From: VAXT01 sp963774625
GTDB lineage: Bacteria; Actinomycetota; Thermoleophilia; Gaiellales; Gaiellaceae
Length of the DNA stretch: 20,724 bases
Assembly: GCA_963774625.1 (NCBI GenBank)
Contig: CAVZFQ010000010.1
Coordinates: 1 to 20,724, forward strand
Reading direction: 5' to 3'
Below the pieces are notes generated by a model. The model did no database searches and was not told the origin of the DNA. It was given only the letters and a program-made list of their open reading frames with translations. Shown in pieces: positions 1-7,405 of this stretch (position 1 is the first letter of the stretch; each line of letters starts with the position of its first letter). Made by a program: the position numbers and the translations under genes.

Positions 1-22
1 ATCCGGAATGCCTAGAGAGCTG

Positions 23-45
23 GTCCGGCGCCACGGGCGCCGGAC
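23..45. terminator. Perfect GC-rich hairpin
   Basis: A 10-bp perfect inverted repeat (GTCCGGCGCC / GGCGCCGGAC) encloses a 3-nt loop. It lies about 80 bp downstream of the minus-strand DUF2007 gene and could end that transcript. No T-run follows on either strand, so it is not a classical intrinsic terminator. I see no supportable gene in bases 1-125. Confidence 0.4.
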
Positions 46-125
46 TCGCGCAAAATGCTGCGCACTTTCCGCGACGACGATCACAGCGAAGACCTTAAGG
101 CGTTTCGCCAAGCTCTTAGCTAGAG

Positions 126-359
126 CTAGAGCGCTGCTTCGGGCTCCTCGGGCTCGCTGAGCGCCTCGATCGCGTCCAGCGCGACCTCGAGCTTGTCCTC
201 GGGGACGAGCACCTTCTGCGGCACGTCGTCGACCTCGCGCGGATGGTGATCGACTGCGGTCTCGAGCTTCGACTCGATCCCGGCCTCCTCGAGGATCGCC
301 TGCAGCTCCTCCGCCTCGGCCGTGTCTTCGGCGAGAGCCACCTGCACCATCGGGGTCAT
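126..359 (-). CDS. DUF2007-type small signal-transducing-like protein
   Basis: A 77-residue acidic soluble protein. The N-terminal part (MVQVALAEDTAEAEELQAIL) followed by EEAGIES and a later KVLVPEDKLEVAL segment fits the DUF2007 ferredoxin-like fold (PF09413, putative prokaryotic signal-transducing protein), whose biochemical role is not established. No signal peptide or membrane segment is visible. Its ATG overlaps the TGA stop of ribonuclease Z by 4 nt (ATGA), so the two are probably translationally coupled. Two in-frame TAG codons lie at the end (TAG CTC TAG). The family assignment is by pattern recognition, while the gene itself is well supported by the overlap and its length. Confidence 0.7.
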   Translation of the reverse strand: MTPMVQVALAEDTAEAEELQAILEEAGIESKLETAVDHHPREVDDVPQKVLVPEDKLEVALDAIEALSEPEEPEAAL

Positions 360-1338
360 CGCGGTGCCTCCTCAGGGGTCTCGAGCCGGTGGAGCGCGCC
401 GCCCTTCACGAGCTGCGGCTCTCCTCGCTCGGCGAATGGGACGACGATCGTATCGAAGTCCTTGGGCACGACTGCCGCCGGGAAGACCGTCTTCGCCTCG
501 CGCGCCACCTCCCCGCCTGAGTCGAGGTTCGAGAGATGTGTGAGTGCGAGCAGACCCACGTCGGCGGCACGAGCCACGCCCGCCGCCTCGAGCGCCGTCG
601 AGTGCCCCGTTTCGCGCGCGCGATCGCGCTCGTCCTCGCAGAACGTGGCTTCGTGAACCAGCACTTCGGCTCCGCGGGAGGCCTCGATCACCGACTCTGC
701 AGGCCCACCGTCGCCGGCGACCACGATCTTCCGCCCCGCCCGCGCCGGGCCGAGCACCTTGTCGGGCGTGATCGTCCGGCCGTCCGGGAGCGTCACGGCC
801 TCACCCCGCTGCAACGCGCCTCGCTCGGGGCCGGGAGGACGCCCAGTGCGTCGGCAGCCTGCACGTCGAAACGTCCGGGCCGCGCATCCTCGACCAGCGC
901 GTAACCGACGGCGGACACGCCGTGCGCCACCGGGAACGTGACGAGCCGGTAGTCGTCCCGAACCAGCTCGTCCCCGGGCCGCAGCTCCTTCAGCTCGAGC
1001 TGGTAGGTCGACTCCCCCCGAAGATCCGGCGGAGCGCCTGGAACAGGTCGGTCAGCCCGGGCGGGCCGTAGATCGTGATCGGCACCTCACGGCCGCGCAG
1101 GGAGAACGTCTTGAGCATCCCCGGCAGGCCGAGGTAGTGGTCAGCGTGGTAATGCGTGAGGAAGACCTCGCGCAGCTCGACGAGCCCGACGTTGGACTTC
1201 AGCAGCTGCCGCTGCGTGCCCTCCGCACAGTCGAACAGGAGTCGCTCGCCGCCCCCGGCGCAGCAGGAGCGCGGTCGGCGCCCGCTGAGCCGTAGGCATC
1301 GAGCCGGACGTGCCGAGGAAGACCAGGTCCAGATCCAT
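356..1338 (-). CDS. rnz: Ribonuclease Z, three frameshifts as assembled
   Basis: This is the tRNA 3'-processing endonuclease of the metallo-beta-lactamase fold, which removes 3' trailers before CCA addition. That fits a genome whose two tRNAs here lack encoded CCA. The start MDLDLVFLGTSGSMPTAQRA is diagnostic, the zinc motif HYHADH is encoded near 1137-1154, and GHSTALEA and ALTHLSN follow towards the C-terminus. The reading frame changes three times: at the C5 run 1252-1256 (one base too many), at the C6 run 1014-1019 (one too few) and near 830-832 (one too few). Repairing these gives 984 bp, or 327 residues, close to the family's usual size. The intact motifs on either side suggest base-calling or assembly indels, but a pseudogene cannot be excluded. 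The 3' end overlaps the DUF2007 gene. Confidence 0.88.
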
Positions 1339-1434
1339 GACGGCTAGTTAACCATCCTCCGGCCGCACCCTCTCGTGCCCCTTTCGGGTGAGGGCCCGAG
1401 GCCCAAAAGGCCCGATATTGCGACTAGGAGCTCT

Positions 1435-2788
1435 GTGCGGCCGCTTACCTTCAACAAGAGTCAAACAATCGCGCGTTCGCTCACTCTCTTGAGAGCGTTC
1501 GTACTCCTGAGTGCGCTCGTGCTCGCGGCGGGAGCTTTCGTTCTCGGGACGGTGATGACTCACGCTCTCCGCGACCAGGCGGTCGACGACGCGAAGGTCA
1601 GCCTCACGCAGTACACGAACGCCGTCGTGAGCGAGGAGCTTGCGCACGGGAGAAAGCCGTCGTCACCCCGTATGCCGAGAACGTCTTGCGCCCAGCATCG
1701 CTGCTCGACCCGACGTTCTGAGCCTCAAGGTCTGGAGCCCGGACGGTGTCCTGGTCTGGACGAACCTCGAGCCCGAGCGCATCGGGCAACGATATGAAGG
1801 CGGCGGCGGCCACGTGGCCGAGGTCATGGAGTCCGGTATGGCCGAGGCCGAGCTCGAGGGATTGAACGCCGCGGAGGACAAGGCCGAAGCCGCGCTCGGC
1901 TTCGATCACGTCCTCGAGGTGTACGCGCCGATCCGCAACCGGTACGGACGCGTGGTCGGCGCCTTCGAGATCTACGCCGACTCGTCGGCGCTCGAAGCGT
2001 CGATCGCGGACCGCAAGCGAACACTGTGGTTCAGCACCGCCGTCGTCTTCGCGCTCGTTGCCCTGCTGCTGTGCTTGCTCGTGCGCGGAGCTTCGACGGC
2101 GCTCCGCCGACAGACCGAGACCGTGCGCCAGCGCTCGAAAGCGCTGATGGAGTCGTATGCCCTGCTCGAAAAGAGCTCGCTCGAGGCCATCGAGAGCCTG
2201 AACGCGACCGTCGAGGCCAAGGACCCCTACACGGCCGGCCATTCACTGCGCGTGAAGCGAATTGCCGTCGCGCTCGGACAAGAGCTGGGTCTGGACAAGC
2301 CGCGGATCGATGCGCTGCGCTTCGGCGCGCTCTTTCACGACATCGGCAAGCTCGCGGTGCCCGATGCCGTGTTGACAAAGCCGGACCGCCTGACCGCCGA
2401 GGAGTACGAGGTCGTCAAGGGCCACTCGAGCGACGGCGCACACATCGTCGGCAAGTTCAGCCGTCTACGTGAGAGCGTGCCGATCATCGAGCACCATCAC
2501 GAGCGCTGGGACGGCTCCGGGTATCCCGCCGGACTGGCGAACGAAGAGATCCCCCTCGAGGCGGCGATCGTCGGCCTGGCGGACGCCTGGGACGCAATGA
2601 CCACGGAGCGCCCGTACCACCGAGCGCTCACGCTCGACGAGGCCTGCGCGGAGATCCGGAACGGCAAAGGCACGCAGTTCTCGCCCAGAGTCGTCGACGC
2701 GTTCTTCGTCACGCTCAAGCGCCGGCCGGACGAGCTCTACGACGAGGACGAGCCCCGCTTGGCGCTGCAGATCGCGGAAGCCTCCTAG
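1435..2788 (+). CDS. Membrane-bound HD-GYP phosphodiesterase, two frameshifts
   Basis: Predicted cyclic-di-GMP phosphodiesterase. Order: an N-terminal membrane segment (RAFVLLSALVLAAGAFVLG), an extracytoplasmic sensor region of about 150 residues, a second membrane segment near 2023-2085 (STAVVFALVALLLCLLV), a short coiled coil, then the HD-GYP domain. The domain has TAGHSLRVKR, the HD pair in FHDIGKLAVP (near 2335) and HHERWDGSGYP (near 2490-2525), so the metal and GYP signature is complete. The chosen GTG start at 1435 has AGGAG four nt upstream; an in-frame GTG at 1375 is possible. The frame changes at GGG 1648-1650 and at CCC 1691-1693, each looking one base short. Between them the third frame reads EKAVVTPYAENVLR. 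Repair gives 1356 bp, 451 residues. The ligand of the sensor domain is not evident. Confidence 0.85.
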
Positions 2789-2910
2789 ACGCGACCGCGC
2801 AAGAGGAAGAGGACGAGCAGCAGGAGCAGCAGCAAGAACAGCCAATTGCTGATGAAGATGCCGCCGCCTAGCGCGATGATCAGGATGATGATGAGCAGCA
2901 GGACGAGCAT
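2785..2910 (-). CDS. 41-aa hydrophobic membrane protein
   Basis: A short gene with ATG at 2910 and a TAG stop at 2787-2785. The protein is almost entirely hydrophobic: MLVLLLIIILIIALGGG, then IFISNW, then a leucine-rich stretch ending LLRGRV. This suggests two short membrane segments around a Gly-rich turn and a positively charged C-terminus. It resembles the small lmo0937-type membrane proteins of unknown role. A GGGGG tract lies about 6 nt upstream of the ATG. The stop codon shares the palindrome CTAG with the stop of the convergent HD-GYP gene, a 4-nt tail overlap. The leucine/isoleucine composition could in principle arise by chance opposite a low-complexity stretch, but start, stop, ribosome-binding site and topology fit together. 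Confidence 0.65.
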   Translation of the reverse strand: MLVLLLIIILIIALGGGIFISNWLFLLLLLLLVLFLLRGRV

Positions 2911-2962
2911 GTAAGCCCCCAGGGTCGCTGACGCGCGCAACCCTATACGCCAAACCCGACCG

Positions 2963-3205
2963 CTACGGCAAGAAGAGCCGTTGACCCGGGCGGATCGTCA
3001 CCCCGGCGAGGCCATTCTGCTTCTGCAGCTTCCACACACCCTCGCGCGGGTCGCCGGCGTACTGCTCGGCTGCGATCGACCACAGCGAGTCTCCCGGCTC
3101 GACCACATAGGCGCGCGGCGGCCCCGCCCCGTCAGACGTGCGGACGAGAACTGCCCAGGCCAGAGCTGTGATCACGAACGTCGTGAGTACGATGCGAGCG
3201 AACAT
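2963..3205 (-). CDS. LexA-controlled membrane-anchored LysM protein (YneA/ChiZ-like)
   Basis: An 80-residue protein with one N-terminal membrane segment (residues about 4-21, IVLTTFVITALAWAVLV) and one LysM peptidoglycan-binding domain (residues about 33-79: YVVEPGDSLWSIAAEQY ... IRPGQRLFLP). This architecture matches YneA of Bacillus and, more loosely, mycobacterial ChiZ (Rv2719c), SOS-induced proteins that halt division at the septal wall. The regulatory region supports this: two perfect LexA boxes and a near-consensus promoter sit immediately upstream, and the ATG lies inside one box. The predicted transcript start is only about 2 nt before the ATG, so the mRNA is probably leaderless. No lexA is in the window. 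The division-inhibitor role is inferred from architecture plus operators. Confidence 0.82.
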   Translation of the reverse strand: MFARIVLTTFVITALAWAVLVRTSDGAGPPRAYVVEPGDSLWSIAAEQYAGDPREGVWKLQKQNGLAGVTIRPGQRLFLP

Positions 3206-3212
3206 ATGTTCG
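3199..3212. promoter_or_regulatory. LexA (SOS) box, start-codon proximal
   Basis: CGAACATATGTTCG is a perfect palindrome and an exact match to the Gram-positive/actinobacterial LexA consensus CGAAC-N4-GTTCG. It spans the ATG of the LysM gene (3205-3203), so bound LexA would cover the transcription start and the start codon. Confidence 0.92.
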
Positions 3213-3214
3213 CC

Positions 3215-3243
3215 ATGATAGAGCGAACAGGTGTTCGTGTCAA
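3215..3243 (-). promoter_or_regulatory. Sigma-A type promoter of the LysM gene
   Basis: On the minus strand, TTGACA (3243-3238) and TATCAT (3220-3215) are separated by exactly 17 nt. This is a full -35 consensus and a good -10. The spacer contains the second LexA box. The -35 overlaps the last codons of the upstream metallophosphoesterase gene. Confidence 0.88.
3224..3237. promoter_or_regulatory. LexA (SOS) box within the promoter spacer
   Basis: CGAACAGGTGTTCG matches CGAAC-N4-GTTCG exactly. It lies between the -35 and -10 hexamers of the LysM promoter, 25 bp centre-to-centre from the other box. That is between two and two and a half helical turns, compatible with two LexA dimers binding side by side. 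Confidence 0.92.
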
Positions 3244-3728
3244 GTCAAAGCGAAGAGCTCTGGCGAGATCGACTTCCCCGCCACCTCGAGGAGCAGCATC
3301 GTGTGGATCGGAGCACGCCGCCGCTCGGTGGGACTGCCCGGATTCAGAATCCAGGTGTCACCGTGCCGTGTGACCTCCGGCTGGTGCGTGTGGCCGTAGA
3401 CGATTGCGTCGCAGCCCGGGAACCAGCCGGCCAGCCGTTCTGAGCGCCCGTGCGATTGGCCCGGGTCGTGCGTCATGCCGATGCGCGCCTCCCCCACCTC
3501 GACGACGTGACGGCGCGGGAGACGCCGCTGCAGCTCGTCGTCGTCCATGTTCCCGTGGACGGCCTCGAGCGGCCCGAATTTGCCCAGCTCCGCAAAAACG
3601 CCCGCCTCGACGAAGTCGCCCGCGTGGAGGATCAACTCCGCGCGCTCGAGATTGGCGAAGCACTCGGCCGGGATCCGGCGCGTTCCGCGCGGAAGATGCG
3701 TGTCGGAGATGACCGCGACGAGCGTCAG
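3240..3728 (-). CDS. YfcE/MJ0936-type metallophosphoesterase
   Basis: A calcineurin-like phosphodiesterase of the small YfcE-like group, about 162 residues. Metal-binding motifs are in order: D-x-H in VAVISDTHLPRG, GD in ILHAGDFVE, GNMDD (the family's GNxD), GMTHDPG, and GHTH in VYGHTHQPE, ending NPGSPTERR. The likely substrate is a phosphodiester, but it cannot be named. No ATG, GTG or TTG precedes VAVISDTH in frame. The best start is CTG at 3728, which forms CTGA with the probable stop of the upstream gene, implying coupled translation. The first conventional start, TTG at 3635, would remove the first metal motif and is unlikely. It is the last gene of the operon before the LexA-controlled promoter. 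Confidence 0.82.
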   Translation of the reverse strand: MTLVAVISDTHLPRGTRRIPAECFANLERAELILHAGDFVEAGVFAELGKFGPLEAVHGNMDDDELQRRLPRRHVVEVGEARIGMTHDPGQSHGRSERLAGWFPGCDAIVYGHTHQPEVTRHGDTWILNPGSPTERRRAPIHTMLLLEVAGKSISPELFALT

Positions 3729-5313
3729 GCGCCCGGCGCGGTCTTCTTCTTCGAGCCGGCTTCGCCCGGGGCTCGCCGACCTTGAACGCGCCGCCGACCA
3801 GGGTCATCGTGCGCGCGGCGTTCATCTCTGCTGCGAGACGGACGGCGAACGCGTAGTAGCCGGGCTTCAGGCGCTGCTTCCGGAAGCGCACGACTCGGCC
3901 CCACCCGCCGACGATCTTCCCTCGCGAGCTCAGGACGGCTCCCCGGACCTTACGTCCGCGCAGAGCACGCGTGATCTGCGCCCGCTTCGACGCCGGGAGC
4001 GCTCCCGGCTTGGTCGCCGAGAAGAGAGCGGCCGTGTACGTGGCGCTCTCCTCCGCGGCCGCGTTGAACGTCCACGCCGTCTCCCGCTCTCGCCGGGGCC
4101 GCTTCAGATCGGGAAACTTCACCTTGGCGCCGACGACGGTCCGCGCATGCCGCCAGACGACCGGCCTGCGGTTGCACCGCGTCGACCGCGAGTCGATCGC
4201 GCTCTTCACGATGCTGTACGAGGGGCGCCGCGTCCAGTCCGCGCGGAGTAGGCCCGACTGCCAGCCGTCGAGATTCGGCGCGTCGACCATGTTGAAAAAG
4301 AGGAGCGACCGCACGGCCGCATCGCAGGCGAGGTATGGGATCAGGTTGCCGTAGATCGCTGCCTGGTTTCCGTCGTCCGTCAGGGGGACGTTCTCATTCC
4401 CGTAGTAAGCGGCCTGGGACCCCGGCGGGATCGCGACCTGCCAGCCGACCTCGTTCAGGCGAACCTTCATCGTGCGCAGTGGAGCTCCGGGCTCCGGGAA
4501 AACCGGCTGGGCGGTGCCGTTGAAGGCGTCCCACACGGCCTGCTTGATGCGGGCCATGTTCGGAACTCCGGCGTTCGGCCAGCGATAGCCGGTCTCCAGC
4601 GAGTCTGCAGCGTTGTTCGGATACGGATGGAGGCTGATCTCGTCCATCAACGGTCGTCTGCGCTTGCTCGCGCGGTAGGCGCGACCCACATCACGAATGC
4701 ACCGCACCGGCGAGATCGACTCGTTCCTGCCCGCCGCCGGGTTGTCGTTCCCGCGCGCGCCCAGCGCGAGGCCGATGACTGTGATCCGCTGGTCGACCGC
4801 CTTGAGAGCGTCGTAGGAGGCGGCCAGCAGGCCCGCATAGGAGCTGCAGGAGACAGCTCTGTTGCGCGAATCGAACTGCGGTAGCCAGCCGAGGGGCTTG
4901 TTCGGCTCGTTGCCCACGATGAAGTCCCTGACCGTCGGGTATGTGCGTGCGAGCTGTGCGAGGAACGCCACGAACCGCGCGCCGTTGACCGGATTTGCCG
5001 AGAGTGCGTTCGCAGGCCTCGCGAAGACCGAGAACGTGAGCCGGATCCCGCGGGCGGCCGCGAGCTCGACGGCCTGGTCGAGCGCCTCCTGCCGGTCGAT
5101 CTGCGTCGGCTGCTGCGGGTTCCAGATGATGGCGAGACGGTTCTCCGTCAGGCCGACCCCGGCCATCGTGTCGTAGAACCGCTCGGCCTGTTCGGGCGAG
5201 CTCTCCGGCCGGTTGTCGGCCGCGCCCACGACCAGCTCCCCTCGTGCGACGGCAGGGGCGGTGAGCACGGCGAGCGCGCACGCGAGCGTGAGTGTGAACC
5301 GCAACTTCAACAC
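3725..5313 (-). CDS. Secreted clan GH-A glycosidase-like protein, frameshifted near the end
   Basis: A secreted TIM-barrel protein of about 529 residues after repair. The chosen GTG start at 5313 has GGTGAGG about 6 nt upstream and gives a signal peptide (LRFTLTLACALAVLTAPAVA). The barrel resembles glycoside hydrolase clan A: IVGNEPNKPLGW carries the Asn-Glu pair of the acid/base strand, MDEISLHPYPNN follows, and VRLNEVGWQV holds a candidate nucleophile Glu. A C-terminal beta-rich domain of about 130 residues follows. The carbohydrate substrate is unknown. As assembled, the frame does not close and runs on through the next gene. One missing base in CCCGGGG (3765-3771) would give a tail GSKKKTAPGA and a TGA at 3727-3725 abutting the next start. 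It lies 14 bp after the DUF1611 stop, so it is probably in the same operon. Confidence 0.72.
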
Positions 5314-5327
5314 GAGGACCCTCACCT

Positions 5328-6356
5328 TCAGGATTGCACGACGCGTAGGACGGCGTCGAGCAAAGGGTCGCCGCCGAAGCGAACCGGATCGTCTGCAGGC
5401 AGGCCCGTCTCGGCTCTGGCAGCGGCTGCGGCGGCTCGCGCGTCGTCGTCGCTCAGGCCGTGTGTGTTGAGCGCGATTCCGGCCACCCTCGCCGGTCGCA
5501 GAGGCAGCGAGGCCCGTTCGTGGAGCTCGACGAGCTCGGCCAGGGGCGGGAGCGGATGGTCGGGGTAGCCCTCGACGACCTCGGCGCCGGCTCGATGGCA
5601 GAGGACGAGCGCGTGGGGAGCGCTGCCGTGGAGGAGCCCCATCGTCACTCCCGAGTAGGCGGGGTGCACGAGCGCTCCCTGGCCTTCGACGAAGAGCACC
5701 TCTCCCCCACGCCGCGCGCCCTCGACGACGAGCCACTCCGCCGCTCCGGCCAGGAAGTCGGCCACGACCGCGTCGACGGCGATGCCCCAGCCGGCGATCG
5801 CGATCCCGGTTTGGCCGGTCGGGACGAACTGCGACTTCAGCCCTCGGGCGCGGGCCGCCCGGTCGAGCTCGATCGCGACCGTCTTCTTGCCGATCGCGCA
5901 GTCGGAGCCGACCGTCAGCACGATCCTGGCCTGCACGCGGAGGTTCTCCCCGGTCGGGACGCTGAGACCGGGCGGCGGCTTGCGGAGGTCGCGAAGCTCG
6001 ACTCCGTGCTTGCGCGCCAGCTCGCCCATCTCGGGGTCGTCGCTCAGGAACTCGTGGAGCCCGTTCTCGACGTCGAGCCCGGCGGCGATCGACTCCTTCA
6101 GGAGCTCGCGCCAGGCGGGCGGGAAACGCCCACCTTGCGTGGCGACACCGACCAGTGCGGTGTCCGGCTCGTAAGCGAGCCCTTCTTCGACCGAGGCCAC
6201 GATCGGGATCTGCTCATAGGCCTCCCCGGCGCGGCCGGAGTCGACGATGGCGACGGTTGGATGCGGGCTGTAGGCGACGACGCCCCGCATCGTCTTGCCG
6301 TAGTGGGCGTCGCCCGACTTGCCCTCAGCGAGTATCAGGTAGCGCTTGTCGGACAC
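5328..6356 (-). CDS. DUF1611 protein, DgcN-like
   Basis: A 342-residue DUF1611 family protein. The N-terminal Rossmann-like domain begins KRYLILAEGKSGDAHYGKT. The C-terminal P-loop-like domain carries GSDCAIGKKT (a Walker A variant) and later VEGQGALVHPAYSG and MGLLHGSAPHALVLCHRAG. Characterised relatives paired with DgcA are reported to act as D-glutamate N-acetyltransferases (DgcN) in D-glutamate catabolism. Here the start overlaps the end of the DgcA-like gene by 32 nt, which supports joint function. The ATG at 6356 directly precedes the conserved N-terminus, and I see no better start. Family membership is well supported. The substrate is inferred from neighbourhood and could instead be another amino acid or peptide. 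Confidence 0.82.
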   Translation of the reverse strand: MSDKRYLILAEGKSGDAHYGKTMRGVVAYSPHPTVAIVDSGRAGEAYEQIPIVASVEEGLAYEPDTALVGVATQGGRFPPAWRELLKESIAAGLDVENGLHEFLSDDPEMGELARKHGVELRDLRKPPPGLSVPTGENLRVQARIVLTVGSDCAIGKKTVAIELDRAARARGLKSQFVPTGQTGIAIAGWGIAVDAVVADFLAGAAEWLVVEGARRGGEVLFVEGQGALVHPAYSGVTMGLLHGSAPHALVLCHRAGAEVVEGYPDHPLPPLAELVELHERASLPLRPARVAGIALNTHGLSDDDARAAAAAARAETGLPADDPVRFGGDPLLDAVLRVVQS

Positions 6357-7348
6357 CGAGTCCCGGCGATTCGGAGGGCAGTTGGACGCCGTCGACGAAC
6401 AGGACGCCTGGCCACGGATCTTCCTTGAGCAGGAGATTGCCGTCGAGGTCGACGTGGTCGCAGAGGCTGGCCATCTGGGCTCCGGCTGCGATGCCGAGGC
6501 CGGACTCCAGCATGCAGCCGAGCATCACGTGCAGGCCCAAAGCGCGTCCCGCATGAGCCATGCGGATCCCTTCACGGATGCCGCCGGACTTGGCCAGCTT
6601 GATGTTGATGCCGTGCGCCCGCTCGGCGCAGGCCGCGACGTCGTCGAGCACATGGCAATCCTCGTCGACGTAGATCGGGAGCGGTGAGCGCTCCTTCAGC
6701 GTCGGCCCGTCCGGGTCGCCGGCCGGCAAGGGTTGCTCGCAGTACTCGACGCCGAGCTCGGCGAGCTGCGGCAGCGATTCGAGCGCCTCGTCGAGCGTCC
6801 AGTACTCGTTCACGTCGACCTGCAGCGGCACGGACGTGACACCGCGGACCGCGCGCACGCGCTCGACGTCGAGGCCGTCGCCGGCTCCGAGCTTCAGCTT
6901 GAGCCGCTTGAAGCGGCGCTCCACCGCCTCGGCCCGCCGAGCCATGTCGTCGGGGTCGCCGAGCCAGATCGTCCAGGACGTGGGCGGGCCGGCCCGCCTG
7001 AGCCCGAGGTAGCGCCAGGTCGGCAGACCGGTGAGCTTCCCGCCGAGATCGTGCAGCGCGCGCGTCGATCGCAGCCTTCGCGGACCTCTGGCCCGGATGC
7101 TCGGCGAGGCGTGCCTCGATCTCGTCATGCGCGAACGGGTCGTCACCGAGGTCGTCCAGCCCCTCGAGGAACGCGAGGGACGATTCGGCGCTCTCCTCGT
7201 AGCGGGTGGTCGGAGCTGCTTCCCCGTAGCCGGTCTCGCCCGCATGCTCCAGCTCGACATGGACGACGTCCGCGGTCTCCTGCGCGCCTCGCGAGATGAC
7301 GAAGCGCTCGGTGAGCTCCAGGGTGGCGATGCGGACCGAAAGCTTCAC
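6325..7348 (-). CDS. Dipeptide epimerase / DgcA-like enolase-superfamily enzyme, one frameshift
   Basis: Enolase superfamily, muconate-lactonizing subgroup, resembling L-Ala-D/L-Glu epimerases and N-acetyl-D-glutamate racemase DgcA. Visible active-site pieces: KLKLG (the K-x-K base, about 6888-6900), VDVNEYW (metal Asp), EYCEQPLPAG (metal Glu), YVDEDCH (metal Asp), INIKLAKSGG (second catalytic Lys) and HVDLDGNLLL, matching the D-x-D motif that contacts the dipeptide amino group. The start is GTG at 7348 (KLSVRIATLELTERF). The frame changes within the GCGCGCGCG tract near 7056-7063, where AAIDAR should continue as ALHDLGGKLTG. Removing one base gives about 340 residues, a normal length. It heads an operon with the DUF1611 gene. 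Whether the substrate is a muropeptide dipeptide or N-acyl-glutamate is open. Confidence 0.82.
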
Positions 7349-7354
7349 GGCGAG

Positions 7355-7360
7355 ACCCTA
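7355..7360 (-). promoter_or_regulatory. Probable -10 element of the epimerase operon
   Basis: TAGGGT on the minus strand lies 6 nt before the GTG start at 7348, with no Shine-Dalgarno sequence between. This is the spacing expected if transcription starts at the GTG, i.e. a leaderless mRNA. No clear -35 is seen. Confidence 0.5.
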
Positions 7361-7369
7361 TCGCCCATA

Positions 7370-7398
7370 TTGGAATCTCTTCTCGGGTGGGCTAGGGT
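7370..7398 (+). promoter_or_regulatory. Probable promoter of the first metalloprotease gene
   Basis: TTGGAA (7370-7375) and TAGGGT (7393-7398) are 17 nt apart, and the ATG follows 7 nt after the -10. This predicts a leaderless transcript divergent from the epimerase operon. Confidence 0.55.
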
Positions 7399-7405
7399 CA
7401 TCGGG

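Noticed and set aside
55..123. A 22-codon plus-strand frame beginning ATGCTGCGC
   Set aside because: Too short, with no ribosome-binding site or recognisable sequence; cannot be separated from chance.
1384..1425. GGCCCGATATTG upstream of the HD-GYP gene resembles a FliA-type -10 (GCCGATA)
   Set aside because: One extra C in the core, no matching -35 at a proper distance and no motility gene in the window; too weak to call.
5460..6428. A 322-residue plus-strand open frame opposite the DUF1611 gene
   Set aside because: No recognisable motif; shadow of the DgcN-like gene.
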